Below, one piece after another: positions 17,234 through 26,149 of a stretch of 64,000 nt of DNA. Where the stretch lies: the NCBI RefSeq assembly GCF_023347295.1, contig NZ_CP094469.1:868001-932000 (forward strand). The letters run 5' to 3'. The position numbers were made by a program, and so were the translations under genes. A model generated the notes under the pieces. That model ran no database searches, was not told the DNA's origin, and worked only from the letters and a program-made list of their open reading frames with translations. Source of the DNA: Faecalibacterium sp. I3-3-33 (lineage in GTDB: Bacteria; Bacillota; Clostridia; Oscillospirales; Ruminococcaceae). How positions within the stretch are numbered: position 1 is the first letter of the stretch; every line of letters begins with the position of its first letter.

Positions 17234-19725
17234 AAAATGTCCCCCTTGGATGCTTTTTTACGAATAAAAGAGAAGATCGGCAGCAACGCTGCGGACAGCC
17301 AGAACACCATCAGCAGAATGCTGACCATGATCTGACTTCCCACGGGTTTATGGAATTCAAACACCCGTCCGCTTGTATGGATACGGATCAGGTCGAGAAT
17401 GCTCTGGATCGGAACGATGCGCGAGACCGCCGCATAGACAACGATGTTCACAAGCAGCGTTGTCCCAACGATGACCGGGAGCAGCAGCTTTGCATAGGAC
17501 AGCACCAGTTTTTTCGGGGAAACGCCCAGCGTCAGGAGAAGCGACAGCCGCTGCTGCTGGACTTCATAAGCCGAAAGATTCAAAACCACCAGCAGCGCAC
17601 ACCCCAGAAGGACCCCGAATACAGCAAGGATGCCGACAAGGAAAGCGCTCTGTGTGCCCTCGGTGTAGCTCTGGCTGAGCAGATCGTAGTTGTCTGCGCT
17701 CAGAATCCCATTTCTGCGTGTGGCAATGGATGCAATGGAACGCCGCAGCGAGAAGTTATTGTCGGCAGCCAGCTTTACATTCAGGCTGCTGTATCCTTCT
17801 TTTTCCATATGGTAGCTTCCTGCGCCTTCAAACATTTTATGATAAAGAGCCGTGCTGACAAAAACCGTGCCATTGTAGAGGATCCGATCTGTTGTCAGCA
17901 GTGTGTAATTTCTTGCAGACTTTACGACACCGGCAATGGGCAGCTGGGCGGTGTACGTCCGGTAGACATCGTTCCCGGCTTCATCCTGCCCGGTATAACG
18001 CTGGTATTGGATGCTCAACTTGTCTCCGGCTGCGAAAACCGGTTCAACCAACGTTTTGCCATCCGTTTGGAAGCCCTGATAATATTCATCCGCAGCGGGG
18101 TCATAATAGTAATCTCCCCACAGGGTCAAAACAGAATCCCCTGCCAGCAGCGTCTCTGTTTCCTCGTCCGAAACGCCGGCATCTGCGGCAATGCGGCGCA
18201 GTTCGTCCTCCGGCAAGGCGCAGACGATCGTATTCAGCGTTCCTTTTTTTGCATTTTGCATCAAGTTCGAAATGTCCGTATAGAAACCGTTGCCCTTGAC
18301 CCAGATATCGGCAAGCATCTGGCTGGACTGGATCTTGTCGGACGTCACGGTATAGATATCGGTCAGATCAATTGCGGCGGAAACCTCTTCCACGCCGGGC
18401 AATGCAGCGAGGTCATCCTTTAAAGAAAACGGCATCCCGGAGGTTCCGTTCATCTTGATGGACAGACAGGCATACGGTGCATCCAGATCATACGGCAGCA
18501 TGACACGCCAGCCGACATACAGACAACTGACGGCAATCAGCAATACCGCGCAGCCGACACCGATCTGCGGTGCAAGCGGCAGCTGTGCCAAGCGGAATTT
18601 TTTTGCAGGCTTCTCTTTGGGTCTTGCGGTCTGCGGGCGAACCAGCACCGCAGGCAAAAGTGCGCCCAGCAGTACGGAGAGCAGAAACAACACCGCCAAC
18701 GGCACAAGAGATGCAGCGGGGACCACTAAGAACGAAAGGTGCTTCTGCAGCCCCAGACCGACTGCCGCAGCACCGCAGCCCAGTGCAAACCCTGCAGCAA
18801 CTGCTGCAAGCCCGGCAAAAAGCGCCTCCCACAGGCACATGAGCCGGAGATCCCGATTTTTAGCCCCCAGCGTCAGGAAGGTATTGATAGTATGTACACG
18901 CTTGTGCAGAACGATCAGGAAATACTGCGCCACCGCAAAAAAGCTGACCAGAATCGCTGCGACCAGTAAAAAGCGCAAAGAAGATGAAACGGTATCCTCC
19001 TGCGGGTAGGCATACTCGTTTGCCACTAAAGCAGGGTCGGTCGAAGCGGTCACGGGTGCGGCTGCATTCAGATAATAAAATGTCTGGAACTTTTGCCCGT
19101 CTATGGCAAGCGGCTCTGCTACAATGCCGCTGACGGTCAGGTTGCCGTTCAGATTCCAATAAACATCATAGGCAGGCAGAACACCGCACAGGGTATAGGC
19201 TTTTTCCATCACTGCGCCGGAGCCTGCCAGCGGGTCGTAATCATTGGCAGCCACCTTCAGCGTGACCGTCTGCCCTACGTCATAGGAGCAGCCCAGCGCA
19301 TCCAGCAGTGTCGTCGTCATGGCGATCTCATCGGACTGGGTGGGGAAATTACCGCTGATCGGCACGATACGTCCCAGCTGTGTAAAGGTATCGTCTGCCG
19401 TTCCGATACCACCCGCCACACCATCGTCTGCACCGAGAACGATTCCGTTTTGGATCACTGTGCTGACCTGTGCGGATGCAGGCAAGGCGCCTTGTACCTG
19501 TGCGGCATCCGCAGCAGTATCCGACAAACGCAGGTACTGCCATTCGCCATATAACTCACAGCGGGTGTCCTGCAATACCTGTGCAGAGCTGACGGAGTAG
19601 ATCACCGCCGCTGTCAGGAACGAGAAAACCAGTGTCAGCAAAAGCAGCAATAGGCTTGTCTGCTTCTTGCGGCCAAGCATCCCATGAAACGCCAGAATGA
19701 TTGATGGACTTTCTTTGATTTTCAT
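17230..19725 (-). CDS. FtsX-like ABC transporter permease
   Basis: The protein is 831 aa from MKIKESPSIILAFHGMLG. ATG 19725 is chosen because it follows GGGGAGGAC, whereas the upstream GTG/ATG lacks an RBS. There is an N-terminal membrane helix (LLLLLLTLVFSFLTAAVIY), a large extracytoplasmic region, and two groups of FtsX helices at about 260-380 and 695-825. The layout fits a BceB/MacB-like exporter for peptides. It is the first gene of a three-gene minus-strand operon. Substrate unknown. Confidence 0.88.
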   Translation of the reverse strand: MKIKESPSIILAFHGMLGRKKQTSLLLLLLTLVFSFLTAAVIYSVSSAQVLQDTRCELYGEWQYLRLSDTAADAAQVQGALPASAQVSTVIQNGIVLGADDGVAGGIGTADDTFTQLGRIVPISGNFPTQSDEIAMTTTLLDALGCSYDVGQTVTLKVAANDYDPLAGSGAVMEKAYTLCGVLPAYDVYWNLNGNLTVSGIVAEPLAIDGQKFQTFYYLNAAAPVTASTDPALVANEYAYPQEDTVSSSLRFLLVAAILVSFFAVAQYFLIVLHKRVHTINTFLTLGAKNRDLRLMCLWEALFAGLAAVAAGFALGCGAAAVGLGLQKHLSFLVVPAASLVPLAVLFLLSVLLGALLPAVLVRPQTARPKEKPAKKFRLAQLPLAPQIGVGCAVLLIAVSCLYVGWRVMLPYDLDAPYACLSIKMNGTSGMPFSLKDDLAALPGVEEVSAAIDLTDIYTVTSDKIQSSQMLADIWVKGNGFYTDISNLMQNAKKGTLNTIVCALPEDELRRIAADAGVSDEETETLLAGDSVLTLWGDYYYDPAADEYYQGFQTDGKTLVEPVFAAGDKLSIQYQRYTGQDEAGNDVYRTYTAQLPIAGVVKSARNYTLLTTDRILYNGTVFVSTALYHKMFEGAGSYHMEKEGYSSLNVKLAADNNFSLRRSIASIATRRNGILSADNYDLLSQSYTEGTQSAFLVGILAVFGVLLGCALLVVLNLSAYEVQQQRLSLLLTLGVSPKKLVLSYAKLLLPVIVGTTLLVNIVVYAAVSRIVPIQSILDLIRIHTSGRVFEFHKPVGSQIMVSILLMVFWLSAALLPIFSFIRKKASKGDIL

Positions 19726-19774
19726 AAGCTGTCCTCCCCTATGTCTTACACGCACCTAGAAAAGGAATTTTTCT

Positions 19775-19780
19775 ATTATA
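19775..19780 (-). promoter_or_regulatory. Probable -10 box of the exporter operon
   Basis: TATAAT on the minus strand lies about 50 bp before the permease start. No good -35 is seen at 17 bp, as expected for an activator-dependent promoter. A LytTR-type activator such as the product of 21828-22526 is a plausible partner. Confidence 0.4.
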
Positions 19781-19881
19781 ATAACGCTTTTAGAAGAAGT
19801 TTGTTACACTTGTTTTAAAACATCGTATGACTGCACATAAATTCATAGAAAATTTGTTGCATAATCACAGTTTTGTTTATC

Positions 19882-20043
19882 TGCATCGCTATTGAGGACG
19901 AATACGGCAACACTCCGGCACAGCAGGCGGAGTTTGACTGGCTGCTCCACAACAAGCCCTTGGAGTATGCCCGACTTGTGCTGGGTGGTGAGATTGAGCA
20001 TTATCTCTCGCTCGGCTGTGACCATGGCAGGTTAGAAGATTGA
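19882..20043 (+). pseudogene. DUF6061 copy 3, 3' fragment
   Basis: From codon CIAIEDEYGNTPAQQAEFDW the frame matches the last 53 residues of the DUF6061 proteins, ending LGCDHGRLED-stop. The first 30 or so codons are missing and the preceding sequence is unrelated. It keeps the downstream hairpin. Confidence 0.85.
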
Positions 20044-20071
20044 CCTTTAATTAGAATATACAGATAAAACC

Positions 20072-20110
20072 GACATCCATCTACTTGCGACTTGCAAATA
20101 GATGGATGTC
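20072..20110. terminator. Hairpin after DUF6061 copy 3, with compensatory changes
   Basis: GACATCCATCTA pairs perfectly with TAGATGGATGTC (12 bp), then TTGC with GCAA. Relative to copies 1 and 2 the lower stem is different on both sides while pairing is kept, and the upper TTGC/GCAA is unchanged. This indicates selection for structure. Confidence 0.7.
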
Positions 20111-20128
20111 TATTATTAACTACGCATT

Positions 20129-20539
20129 TTAACAATGATTTTTCTTTTCAACAAGCATTCCGATAATAAACGAAAGTAGGAAAACGAGTAGCCAAATCAA
20201 AACTCCGTAGTGTGCCTTGAGCCGCCATACTTTTCCTATATACATATCCGGCGTGATTTTTGTGGCGTTTATTTTGATAATAAAATCGCCCAACACTTGT
20301 CCGATCAAAATTCCTGTCCAGTTTCCAGCTGTTGTGATAAGAGCTGCTCTATACATTTCCAGAAAACAGAAAGTAACAGATGCAACCCATAAACACAAAT
20401 AATAATGGGCTGCTGTCCATTCAAACAAGTAGACTTCATGAAACACTGTTTGAGAAAGAAGATAGCACACCACATATGCTAAAAATACGATCAGCAAAAA
20501 TCCGAGACAAGTTTTCTTTTTTGATGCTGTGTTCTTCAT
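20129..20539 (-). CDS. Four-helix membrane protein, unknown
   Basis: The protein is 136 aa from MKNTASKKKTCLGFLLIVF. Hydrophobic segments lie at about 11-31, 45-62, 68-90 and 108-130, with a polar loop (DFIIKINATKITPDMYIGK). No family was recognised. It is located between the exporter and the exported protein at 20708-21439. The gene upstream in the same direction is 170 bp away, so it may be a separate unit. Confidence 0.55.
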   Translation of the reverse strand: MKNTASKKKTCLGFLLIVFLAYVVCYLLSQTVFHEVYLFEWTAAHYYLCLWVASVTFCFLEMYRAALITTAGNWTGILIGQVLGDFIIKINATKITPDMYIGKVWRLKAHYGVLIWLLVFLLSFIIGMLVEKKNHC

Positions 20540-20707
20540 ACGGCTTTTGAATCCTATTCCAATGTGTACCGCCATCTTTGCGTTTCATTATAAAACAGCT
20601 TGGCTGCTTACTTCGATACTATTTCGACAGTTGGCATCTTGCCTTCCAATCCGAGTTCGTCATCTTCTGCAACTCTATAAAGCGTGCAACCAAGCTTTTT
20701 AAAACGA

Positions 20708-21439
20708 TCAGTTTTCAAAGGAGAAACTATCCAGTAAGGTCAGCAGATAATCGTTTGGAATACCAGCCGTCTCACTTTTTTGAGCATTTTCATTGCGGAC
20801 ATAAAGGGCATAGTCTGTTGCATGGTGTTGGAACATGGTATACTGTGCAGTTGTACAGCCAGCACGATCTTGTACTGTGTAGATTTCAAAGCACTTTCCT
20901 GACTTCGATGTGTAAAGCTTTTTGGAAATGCTGTAATTCTGTTTAGGGAATGTTTTCGTATACGTTTTCTGAGAACCGCACATTCCATCCACATCATAAA
21001 ATGTGTTGGCGCAAAGTGAAATACTTACATTTCCGTCCAGCCAGTATCTTGTATATTCCGTCTCCATGACTTTGGTGGAGGAATTGAAAAAGACATTCAG
21101 TTGATCTTTTTGGGCAGCGCTATGCTCCATGGTATTCAGCAAAGCGTTTTCCACAAAATGAATGCCGAACAGCTGCTCGACCTGCTCCCGCGATTCTGGT
21201 GTCATAGAGTAGAAAGTTGCTCCGGTGCGGGCTCGTTCCTTCACGGTTTGTCGAACCGATTTGTCAATTTCCGTATTGCTTATAACCTCATCTATTTCAG
21301 AGACATAGCAAATCTGCGTGTCCTCCGACCTATATGTGATTGAACTGCTCATATCTGCTTCAAGTGCATTTGAGACAGGACTTAGAAGAACTGCTACCCC
21401 CAGTAACATTGCGAAGGAGAAGGTTAAACTTTTCTTCAT
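20708..21439 (-). CDS. Exported protein of unknown function
   Basis: The protein is 243 aa from MKKSLTFSFAMLLGVAVLLS, a typical signal peptide with probable cleavage after SNA. ATG 21439 is chosen because of CAGGGAGGCG upstream. The mature part has no Cys-anchoring lipobox and no enzyme motif that I can name. Its location between a two-component system and an exporter suggests an extracellular ligand-binding or immunity role, which is inference only. Confidence 0.65.
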   Translation of the reverse strand: MKKSLTFSFAMLLGVAVLLSPVSNALEADMSSSITYRSEDTQICYVSEIDEVISNTEIDKSVRQTVKERARTGATFYSMTPESREQVEQLFGIHFVENALLNTMEHSAAQKDQLNVFFNSSTKVMETEYTRYWLDGNVSISLCANTFYDVDGMCGSQKTYTKTFPKQNYSISKKLYTSKSGKCFEIYTVQDRAGCTTAQYTMFQHHATDYALYVRNENAQKSETAGIPNDYLLTLLDSFSFEN

Positions 21440-21458
21440 GATTTTCGCCTCCCTGTTT

Positions 21459-21647
21459 TTAATCTGTATAATCAAGAGCAATCAACATAACAATATGAAT
21501 CATGCCCTTTTCAACAATTAGGATGCTTATAATAGCTAAGATGAGCAGCTCATATTCGTAAACATATGCAACTGCATCGGAGGGAACAATTACATCTTGC
21601 TCGCATAGCTTATCTACAATTTTTTGAGAAAATGTACGTTCCCACAT
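21459..21647 (-). pseudogene. AgrB-like N-terminal stub
   Basis: The 62-aa frame reads MWERTFSQKIVDKLCEQDVI and then EYELLILAIISILIVEKGM. The opening helix, a Tyr-rich stretch and the first membrane helix resemble the start of AgrB, the peptide-processing membrane protease of quorum-sensing loci. About 150 residues with the catalytic His and Cys are missing. It sits divergently beside an AgrA/AgrC-like pair, which is the expected company. The call is tentative. Confidence 0.4.
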
Positions 21648-21744
21648 TGTAATGTTGCTCCCAGACTGTCGATTTTCAATTTCAATGCACCATAGATTTT
21701 TCTGAAATCAAGACCTTTGGCAAAACTGGTCGTTTTGGCGGCAA

Positions 21745-21792
21745 AAGTGGTATGTCAAACCACTTGTCAGGCGCAAATGCACAGTTTATAAT
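21745..21792 (+). promoter_or_regulatory. Promoter with palindromic operator before the LytTR regulator
   Basis: TTGTCA (21764-21769), a 17-bp spacer and TATAAT (21787-21792) make a near-consensus promoter. A perfect palindrome AAGTGGT-N7-ACCACTT (21745-21765) touches the -35 box and is a likely autoregulatory or repressor site. Transcription would start just before the RBS of the response regulator. Confidence 0.75.
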
Positions 21793-21827
21793 AGTGTCAG
21801 CAACATTACTTTGTGGAGGACGACAAA

Positions 21828-22526
21828 ATGGCGAGGTATCGAATTGCAGTCTGCGATGATGAACCGTCAGAGCTTGAAGATATTGTTCAAAGCGTCAAGC
21901 GATATGATGTCCATGGCGATTTTGACATTGAGAATTACACAGACGGTGCAGTGCTTTTAAGTGATTTGCAGCTAAAAAAGAACTTCTTCGATCTTCTGCT
22001 GCTTGATATCGAAATGCCTTCAAACGGATTTCAAATTGCGCAAACCTTAACACAGATGGAAAAGCATCCGTTGGTGATCTTTGTTACAAAACGGCATGAA
22101 TACGCTGTGCAGGGGTATGGCATTGCGTTCCGTTATCTGGTGAAACCACTTGATGAATCGCTTTTTACTGCTGCAATGGATGCAGTTGTCCAAGAATTGA
22201 ATTCCAAACACTTTACCGTTGAATATGAAGGAGCTACGCTTTCATTGGAAACGTCAGAAATTTATTATCTGGAAAGCCATGGGCATAAAGTTTTGATTCA
22301 TTGTAAAGGGCAGGATCTCACTCTGCGAATGACGATTCCAGAAGCCTTAGACCAGTTGCCGAAAAGGTGCTTTGCTTCACCACATAAAAGCTATCTTGTA
22401 AATATGGAGCATATTGTCTACGCCACTGGAACGACAGTTGTTCTGTCCAGTGGAAATCAATTGCCGATCAGCCGGAGGAAGCGTCAGGAGTTCAATCAGA
22501 GCTTTAACGCTTATTTGGGAAGATGA
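21828..22526 (+). CDS. LytTR-family response regulator (AgrA-like)
   Basis: The protein is 232 aa from MARYRIAVCDDEPSELEDIV. The receiver has the acidic pair CDDE, the phospho-acceptor LLLDIEMP and the conserved Lys in RYLVKPLDE. The LytTR DNA-binding domain occupies about residues 135-232 (IYYLESHGHKVLIHCKG, HKSYLVN). ATG 21828 is chosen over GTG 21813 because TGGAGGA lies seven to nine bases upstream. It overlaps the kinase gene by 4 bp. Confidence 0.93.
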   Translation: MARYRIAVCDDEPSELEDIVQSVKRYDVHGDFDIENYTDGAVLLSDLQLKKNFFDLLLLDIEMPSNGFQIAQTLTQMEKHPLVIFVTKRHEYAVQGYGIAFRYLVKPLDESLFTAAMDAVVQELNSKHFTVEYEGATLSLETSEIYYLESHGHKVLIHCKGQDLTLRMTIPEALDQLPKRCFASPHKSYLVNMEHIVYATGTTVVLSSGNQLPISRRKRQEFNQSFNAYLGR

Positions 22527-23788
22527 TATATTATTTTGTTGAATTTGCCGGGAGTTTTGCTAACATTGCGCTGCTTGTGCTTTTCGTTGACCGTTTATTC
22601 CAGAAAAAAGATTTATCTTCACGATGGTTCTATCTTTATATTGCGCTTCTAATCGTGGGGCAATGTACATTGAGCTTATTTCCCACTTGGGTGATGACAC
22701 GAACGATTTACCTTCTGCTGGGAGGTTTTTTTCTGGCAATTCTGTTTTATGAAGCACAAATATGGCAAGTTATCTTTGCAAGTGCTGCGTTTTTTACGCT
22801 GATTGCAGTGGTCGAGATCCTCGCAATGCTCCTTATCGGACTGCGCATCCCAGACACAGCGATTCTAATGCAAGCGGGAGCAGCCAGACTGATCTATGTG
22901 GTATTCTCAAATTTGATACAGATTCCATTGGTTGTTTTGCTCTCGCATTTTTTCAGTCGAAAAGAAAGTGTACTGCGTATTCTTTGGCTGCTGCCGATCA
23001 TCGCTATCCAAATTGCCAGTATCGCAGTTTGTTATGTGGTACAGTACCATGCAGCGGATGAAAATTTTCCAGACTATCTGATTGGCTTGATGGTGGTACT
23101 CCTCTTAATGAATATCCTAATCGTTTTCTATGTAGAAGCTCTCCGAAAAAATGAGCAGGAAAAATTCAGAGCGGAATTTAACGAGCAGCAATATCGCTTG
23201 CAGATGGAGTATTACCAGCAGCTAAAGGAACGGCAAGAAGAAACAAGAGCCCTTTGGCACGACATCAAAAAATATATTCTGGCAATGCAGGCGGTGGCGG
23301 GGCGTGGGAATTCCGAAGAACTTCACAAAATTGTACGAGATGCAACGGATGCCTTTGAACGTTCCAAAAATATTTCTACGATTGGAAATCCAGTTGTGGA
23401 CGCACTGTTAAATCAGTGTTTACATACAGCAGAAGAAAACGGCATCAAAGTAACTCTGGACGTAACGATTCCAGAAGTTCTATCTATATCTCCGTTATCT
23501 TTAAGCATCCTGATTGGAAACACATTCGACAATGCAATTGAAGCTTGTTGTGGCTTGCCGCCAGAACAACGAAAGATCCATTTGCAGCTGCGCAAACAGT
23601 ATCGAAGCCTTTTCTACCGCCTTGACAATCCATACAGTGGTACCTCGCGCAGCCTTCGGGTTGGCAGCCACCATGGATATGGGCTGAAAAATGTAAAACG
23701 TGTGGTACGGGAAAGCGATGGCGATTTTTATGCCGAGAAAAAGAATGGGACTTTTACCGTGAAAGTTCGATTAAACTGCGAAAATTAA
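22523..23788 (+). CDS. GHKL sensor histidine kinase (AgrC-like)
   Basis: The 421-aa protein has about six membrane helices in residues 1-205, then a dimerisation helix with the phospho-acceptor in LWHDIKKYILAMQ. The GHKL ATPase has the N box GNTFDNAIEACC and G box GYGLKNVKRVV. This is the AgrC/ComD architecture that senses peptide ligands. It is coupled to the response regulator by an ATGA overlap. With the agrB-like stub missing its body, the cognate peptide may come from elsewhere. Confidence 0.92.
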   Translation: MIYYFVEFAGSFANIALLVLFVDRLFQKKDLSSRWFYLYIALLIVGQCTLSLFPTWVMTRTIYLLLGGFFLAILFYEAQIWQVIFASAAFFTLIAVVEILAMLLIGLRIPDTAILMQAGAARLIYVVFSNLIQIPLVVLLSHFFSRKESVLRILWLLPIIAIQIASIAVCYVVQYHAADENFPDYLIGLMVVLLLMNILIVFYVEALRKNEQEKFRAEFNEQQYRLQMEYYQQLKERQEETRALWHDIKKYILAMQAVAGRGNSEELHKIVRDATDAFERSKNISTIGNPVVDALLNQCLHTAEENGIKVTLDVTIPEVLSISPLSLSILIGNTFDNAIEACCGLPPEQRKIHLQLRKQYRSLFYRLDNPYSGTSRSLRVGSHHGYGLKNVKRVVRESDGDFYAEKKNGTFTVKVRLNCEN

Positions 23789-23800
23789 ATATGTTTCCAC

Positions 23801-23842
23801 AGCCAAATGATCAGCCTCCATACTGATTGTTTGGCTTTTTAT
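23801..23842 (+). terminator. Terminator after the two-component operon
   Basis: AGCCAAATGATCAG and CTGATTGTTTGGCT pair with one bulge around CCTCCATA. A TTTTTATTTT tract follows. It lies 12 bp after the kinase stop. Confidence 0.85.
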
Positions 23843-23866
23843 TTTCTGAAAAAGGAGTGTGATACC

Positions 23867-24184
23867 ATGACCCAACCCAAAATCGACCTTGCCTATCTCC
23901 ACAACGAAAAAGCCAAAGCAGAGCAGAAGCTGCGCTCTTGTCAGCACCGTGAGAAGATCCTTGAACGCAGGATGTCGGAGCTAAACCGGAGAGAGCGTGT
24001 GCATCGTCTTTGCACCCGTGCCGGAATGCTGGAAAGCTTTCTGGTCTGTCCGGGAGAACTGACCGACGATCAGGTGATGGAACTGCTGAAGATCTCGTTC
24101 CGTCAACCGGAAGTCGTGCTGGCACTTGCAAAGATGGTGCATAACGTTCACGAACGTAGCAACGTTCAAAACCCTTTAGAATAA
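23867..24184 (+). CDS. DUF3847-type small protein, mobilization module copy B
   Basis: The protein is 105 aa from MTQPKIDLAYLHNEKAKAEQ behind AAAGGAG. It is about 90% identical to 9617-9940. It lies upstream of the conserved hairpin block and a second MobA/MobL relaxase, so the gene order of copy A is repeated. Confidence 0.8.
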   Translation: MTQPKIDLAYLHNEKAKAEQKLRSCQHREKILERRMSELNRRERVHRLCTRAGMLESFLVCPGELTDDQVMELLKISFRQPEVVLALAKMVHNVHERSNVQNPLE

Positions 24185-24324
24185 AGGGCGCAATTATACA
24201 CCTCGTCGTCACTTGCTGCGTATCGTTCGCATCTATGCAAAAGCACAAATGCTCATTCACTCCGCAGTTCCTCCTCTTCCCCATAAAATCATCTTCGATG
24301 CTTTTCCGGGGACCCCTTTGTGTG

Positions 24325-24440
24325 AAATTGCGGTCTTGCAGACGGCTCGATGAAATCGAAGCTGGCGTTTGTGCGCCAGCCCGATTCCATCCCAAGGAAA
24401 ACTGCATTTTCCTTGCGCTGCTTTGCAGCTATCCTTTTGC
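24325..24440. other. Candidate oriT, copy B
   Basis: The block contains the same three hairpins as copy A: CTGGCG/CGCCAG (24362-24379), AAGGAAAA/TTTTCCTT and GCTGC/GCAGC. Upstream of it, about 130 bp present only in copy B separates it from the DUF3847 gene. Conservation of this untranslated block between copies supports a cis-acting role. Confidence 0.55.
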
Positions 24441-24559
24441 GGCTCCCGCCTGAAACCGAAGCGCACAGCACTCCGTTCCAAGGTGGCGAGCACAACCGAA
24501 TACGATTCCAGACCGTTCACAAGAGCAATCTTGTTGGGCGGTCTTTTTGTTTGGGGGTG

Positions 24560-26137
24560 ATGCCTATTCCGTGTCCGCATTTCAAAATCACCATCGTCAA
24601 GCGCAGCCAAGGGCAGTCCGCTGTTGCCGGGGCCGCTTACCAAAGCGGCGAACGGCTATTCAGTGAGTACGACCAGAAAACGAAATTCTACAACAAGAAG
24701 AAAGAGCTTGTCCATGCCGAGATCATGCTGCCGTCCCATGCGCCGCCCGGATATGCAGACCGGGCAACCCTCTGGAACGCCGTGGAAGCTGTGGAGAACC
24801 AGTGGAACTCCCAGCTTGCCAGGCGCATCGTTCTGGCGTTCCCGGTGGAGGTTCCGAAAGAGCAGTATCTTTCCATGATAAAGGAATTTTGTCAGGAGCA
24901 GTTTGTTTCCAAAGGGATGATTGCCGACTTTGCCATCCATGACAAGGGAGATGGGAACCCACACGCCCACATTTTGCTGACGCTCCGGGCAATGGATGAA
25001 CACGGCAAGTGGCTCCCGAAAGCCCGCAAGGTTTACGACCTTGACGAAAACGGCGAGCGCATCCAACTCCCATCCGGCTACTGGAAGTGCCATAAGGAAA
25101 ACACGGTGGACTGGAACGACCAGAAGTATGCCGAGGTCTGGCGGCACAGCTGGGAAGTTGTTACCAACCGCTATCTGGAAGCCGCTGGCAGACCAGAACG
25201 TGTTGACCTACGCTCCTTTGAGCGGCAGGGCATCCAGCAGATACCGACCGTGCATCTCGGCCCCGCTGCTCACCAGATGGAAAAGCGAGGAATCGAAACC
25301 TTTCTCGGAAATCTCAACCGGGATATTCGCGCCGCCAACAGCTTGATGCAGTCCATCCGCAGCACCATCCGTGGTCTGCAACACTGGATCGCAGACCTGA
25401 CCGAAAAGAAGCAGCTTTTTCTGGATGCTCTGGAAAAAGCGAAGGAACCCACGCTGTCCGACTTGTTGGTGGATTACTTCAACCTTCGCAACGAGCAGCG
25501 CAGCGATTGGTCTGACAAGGCAAAACTGAAATGCACTGTCCGGGACTTTGAGGAAATTCGGCAGGCAGTGGACTACCTGAAAGCCCACTCGCTGAACACG
25601 GTCGAGGACTTGAATGCTGCAATCAAAGACCTGAGCCAAACCGCTGCCCCGCTACGCAAGCAGCTGAAGCAGAACGAGAACCATATGCAGGCAATCGCCC
25701 AGATCAAGGATGCTGCTGCCATCCATGCCAAGCTGAAGCCCATCCACGATACCTTTATCAAGAAGAACTTCAAACTCGCCAAGGATGCTTATGCCGCCCA
25801 GCACAAGGATGAACTGGACACGTTCAATAAAGCTGTCCGCACCCTGATGAAGCTGAACGGCAGCACAGCGGTGGATTTTTCGGCATTGGATGCCGAATTT
25901 TCTGCGCTGCAATCCGGCAGCGCAGAGCTGCGCAGCCAACTGGAAACTTTGCAGCCGGACATCTCCGCTTTGAAAAATATCCGCAAGTATATCGACATGG
26001 TGCTGAATAAGCAGCAGCTTTCCGCATCGGACGGCAAGACCCCGGAGAAAGAATCTGTGCTGAAGAAGCTGCATGAAGCCAAAGCCACCGCCGCCCCGAA
26101 GAGACCGGAGCAGCAGAAGAACACACCGGAACTTTAA
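24560..26137 (+). CDS. MobA/MobL-family relaxase, copy B
   Basis: The protein is 525 aa from MPIPCPHFKITIVKRSQGQS, behind TTGGGGGTG. The catalytic block DKGDGNPHAHILLT is kept. It is about 93% identical to copy A until residue 510, after which the tails differ. The start is placed at ATG 24560 because similarity with copy A begins there; the frame is open further upstream through the oriT block. A primase-helicase gene follows after 12 bp. Confidence 0.92.
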   Translation: MPIPCPHFKITIVKRSQGQSAVAGAAYQSGERLFSEYDQKTKFYNKKKELVHAEIMLPSHAPPGYADRATLWNAVEAVENQWNSQLARRIVLAFPVEVPKEQYLSMIKEFCQEQFVSKGMIADFAIHDKGDGNPHAHILLTLRAMDEHGKWLPKARKVYDLDENGERIQLPSGYWKCHKENTVDWNDQKYAEVWRHSWEVVTNRYLEAAGRPERVDLRSFERQGIQQIPTVHLGPAAHQMEKRGIETFLGNLNRDIRAANSLMQSIRSTIRGLQHWIADLTEKKQLFLDALEKAKEPTLSDLLVDYFNLRNEQRSDWSDKAKLKCTVRDFEEIRQAVDYLKAHSLNTVEDLNAAIKDLSQTAAPLRKQLKQNENHMQAIAQIKDAAAIHAKLKPIHDTFIKKNFKLAKDAYAAQHKDELDTFNKAVRTLMKLNGSTAVDFSALDAEFSALQSGSAELRSQLETLQPDISALKNIRKYIDMVLNKQQLSASDGKTPEKESVLKKLHEAKATAAPKRPEQQKNTPEL

Positions 26138-26149
26138 GGAGGAAGGAAT

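Noticed and set aside
14254..20110. Three similar hairpins as a CRISPR-like or REP array
   Set aside because: They are kilobases apart, each tied to a DUF6061 gene, with no regular spacers.
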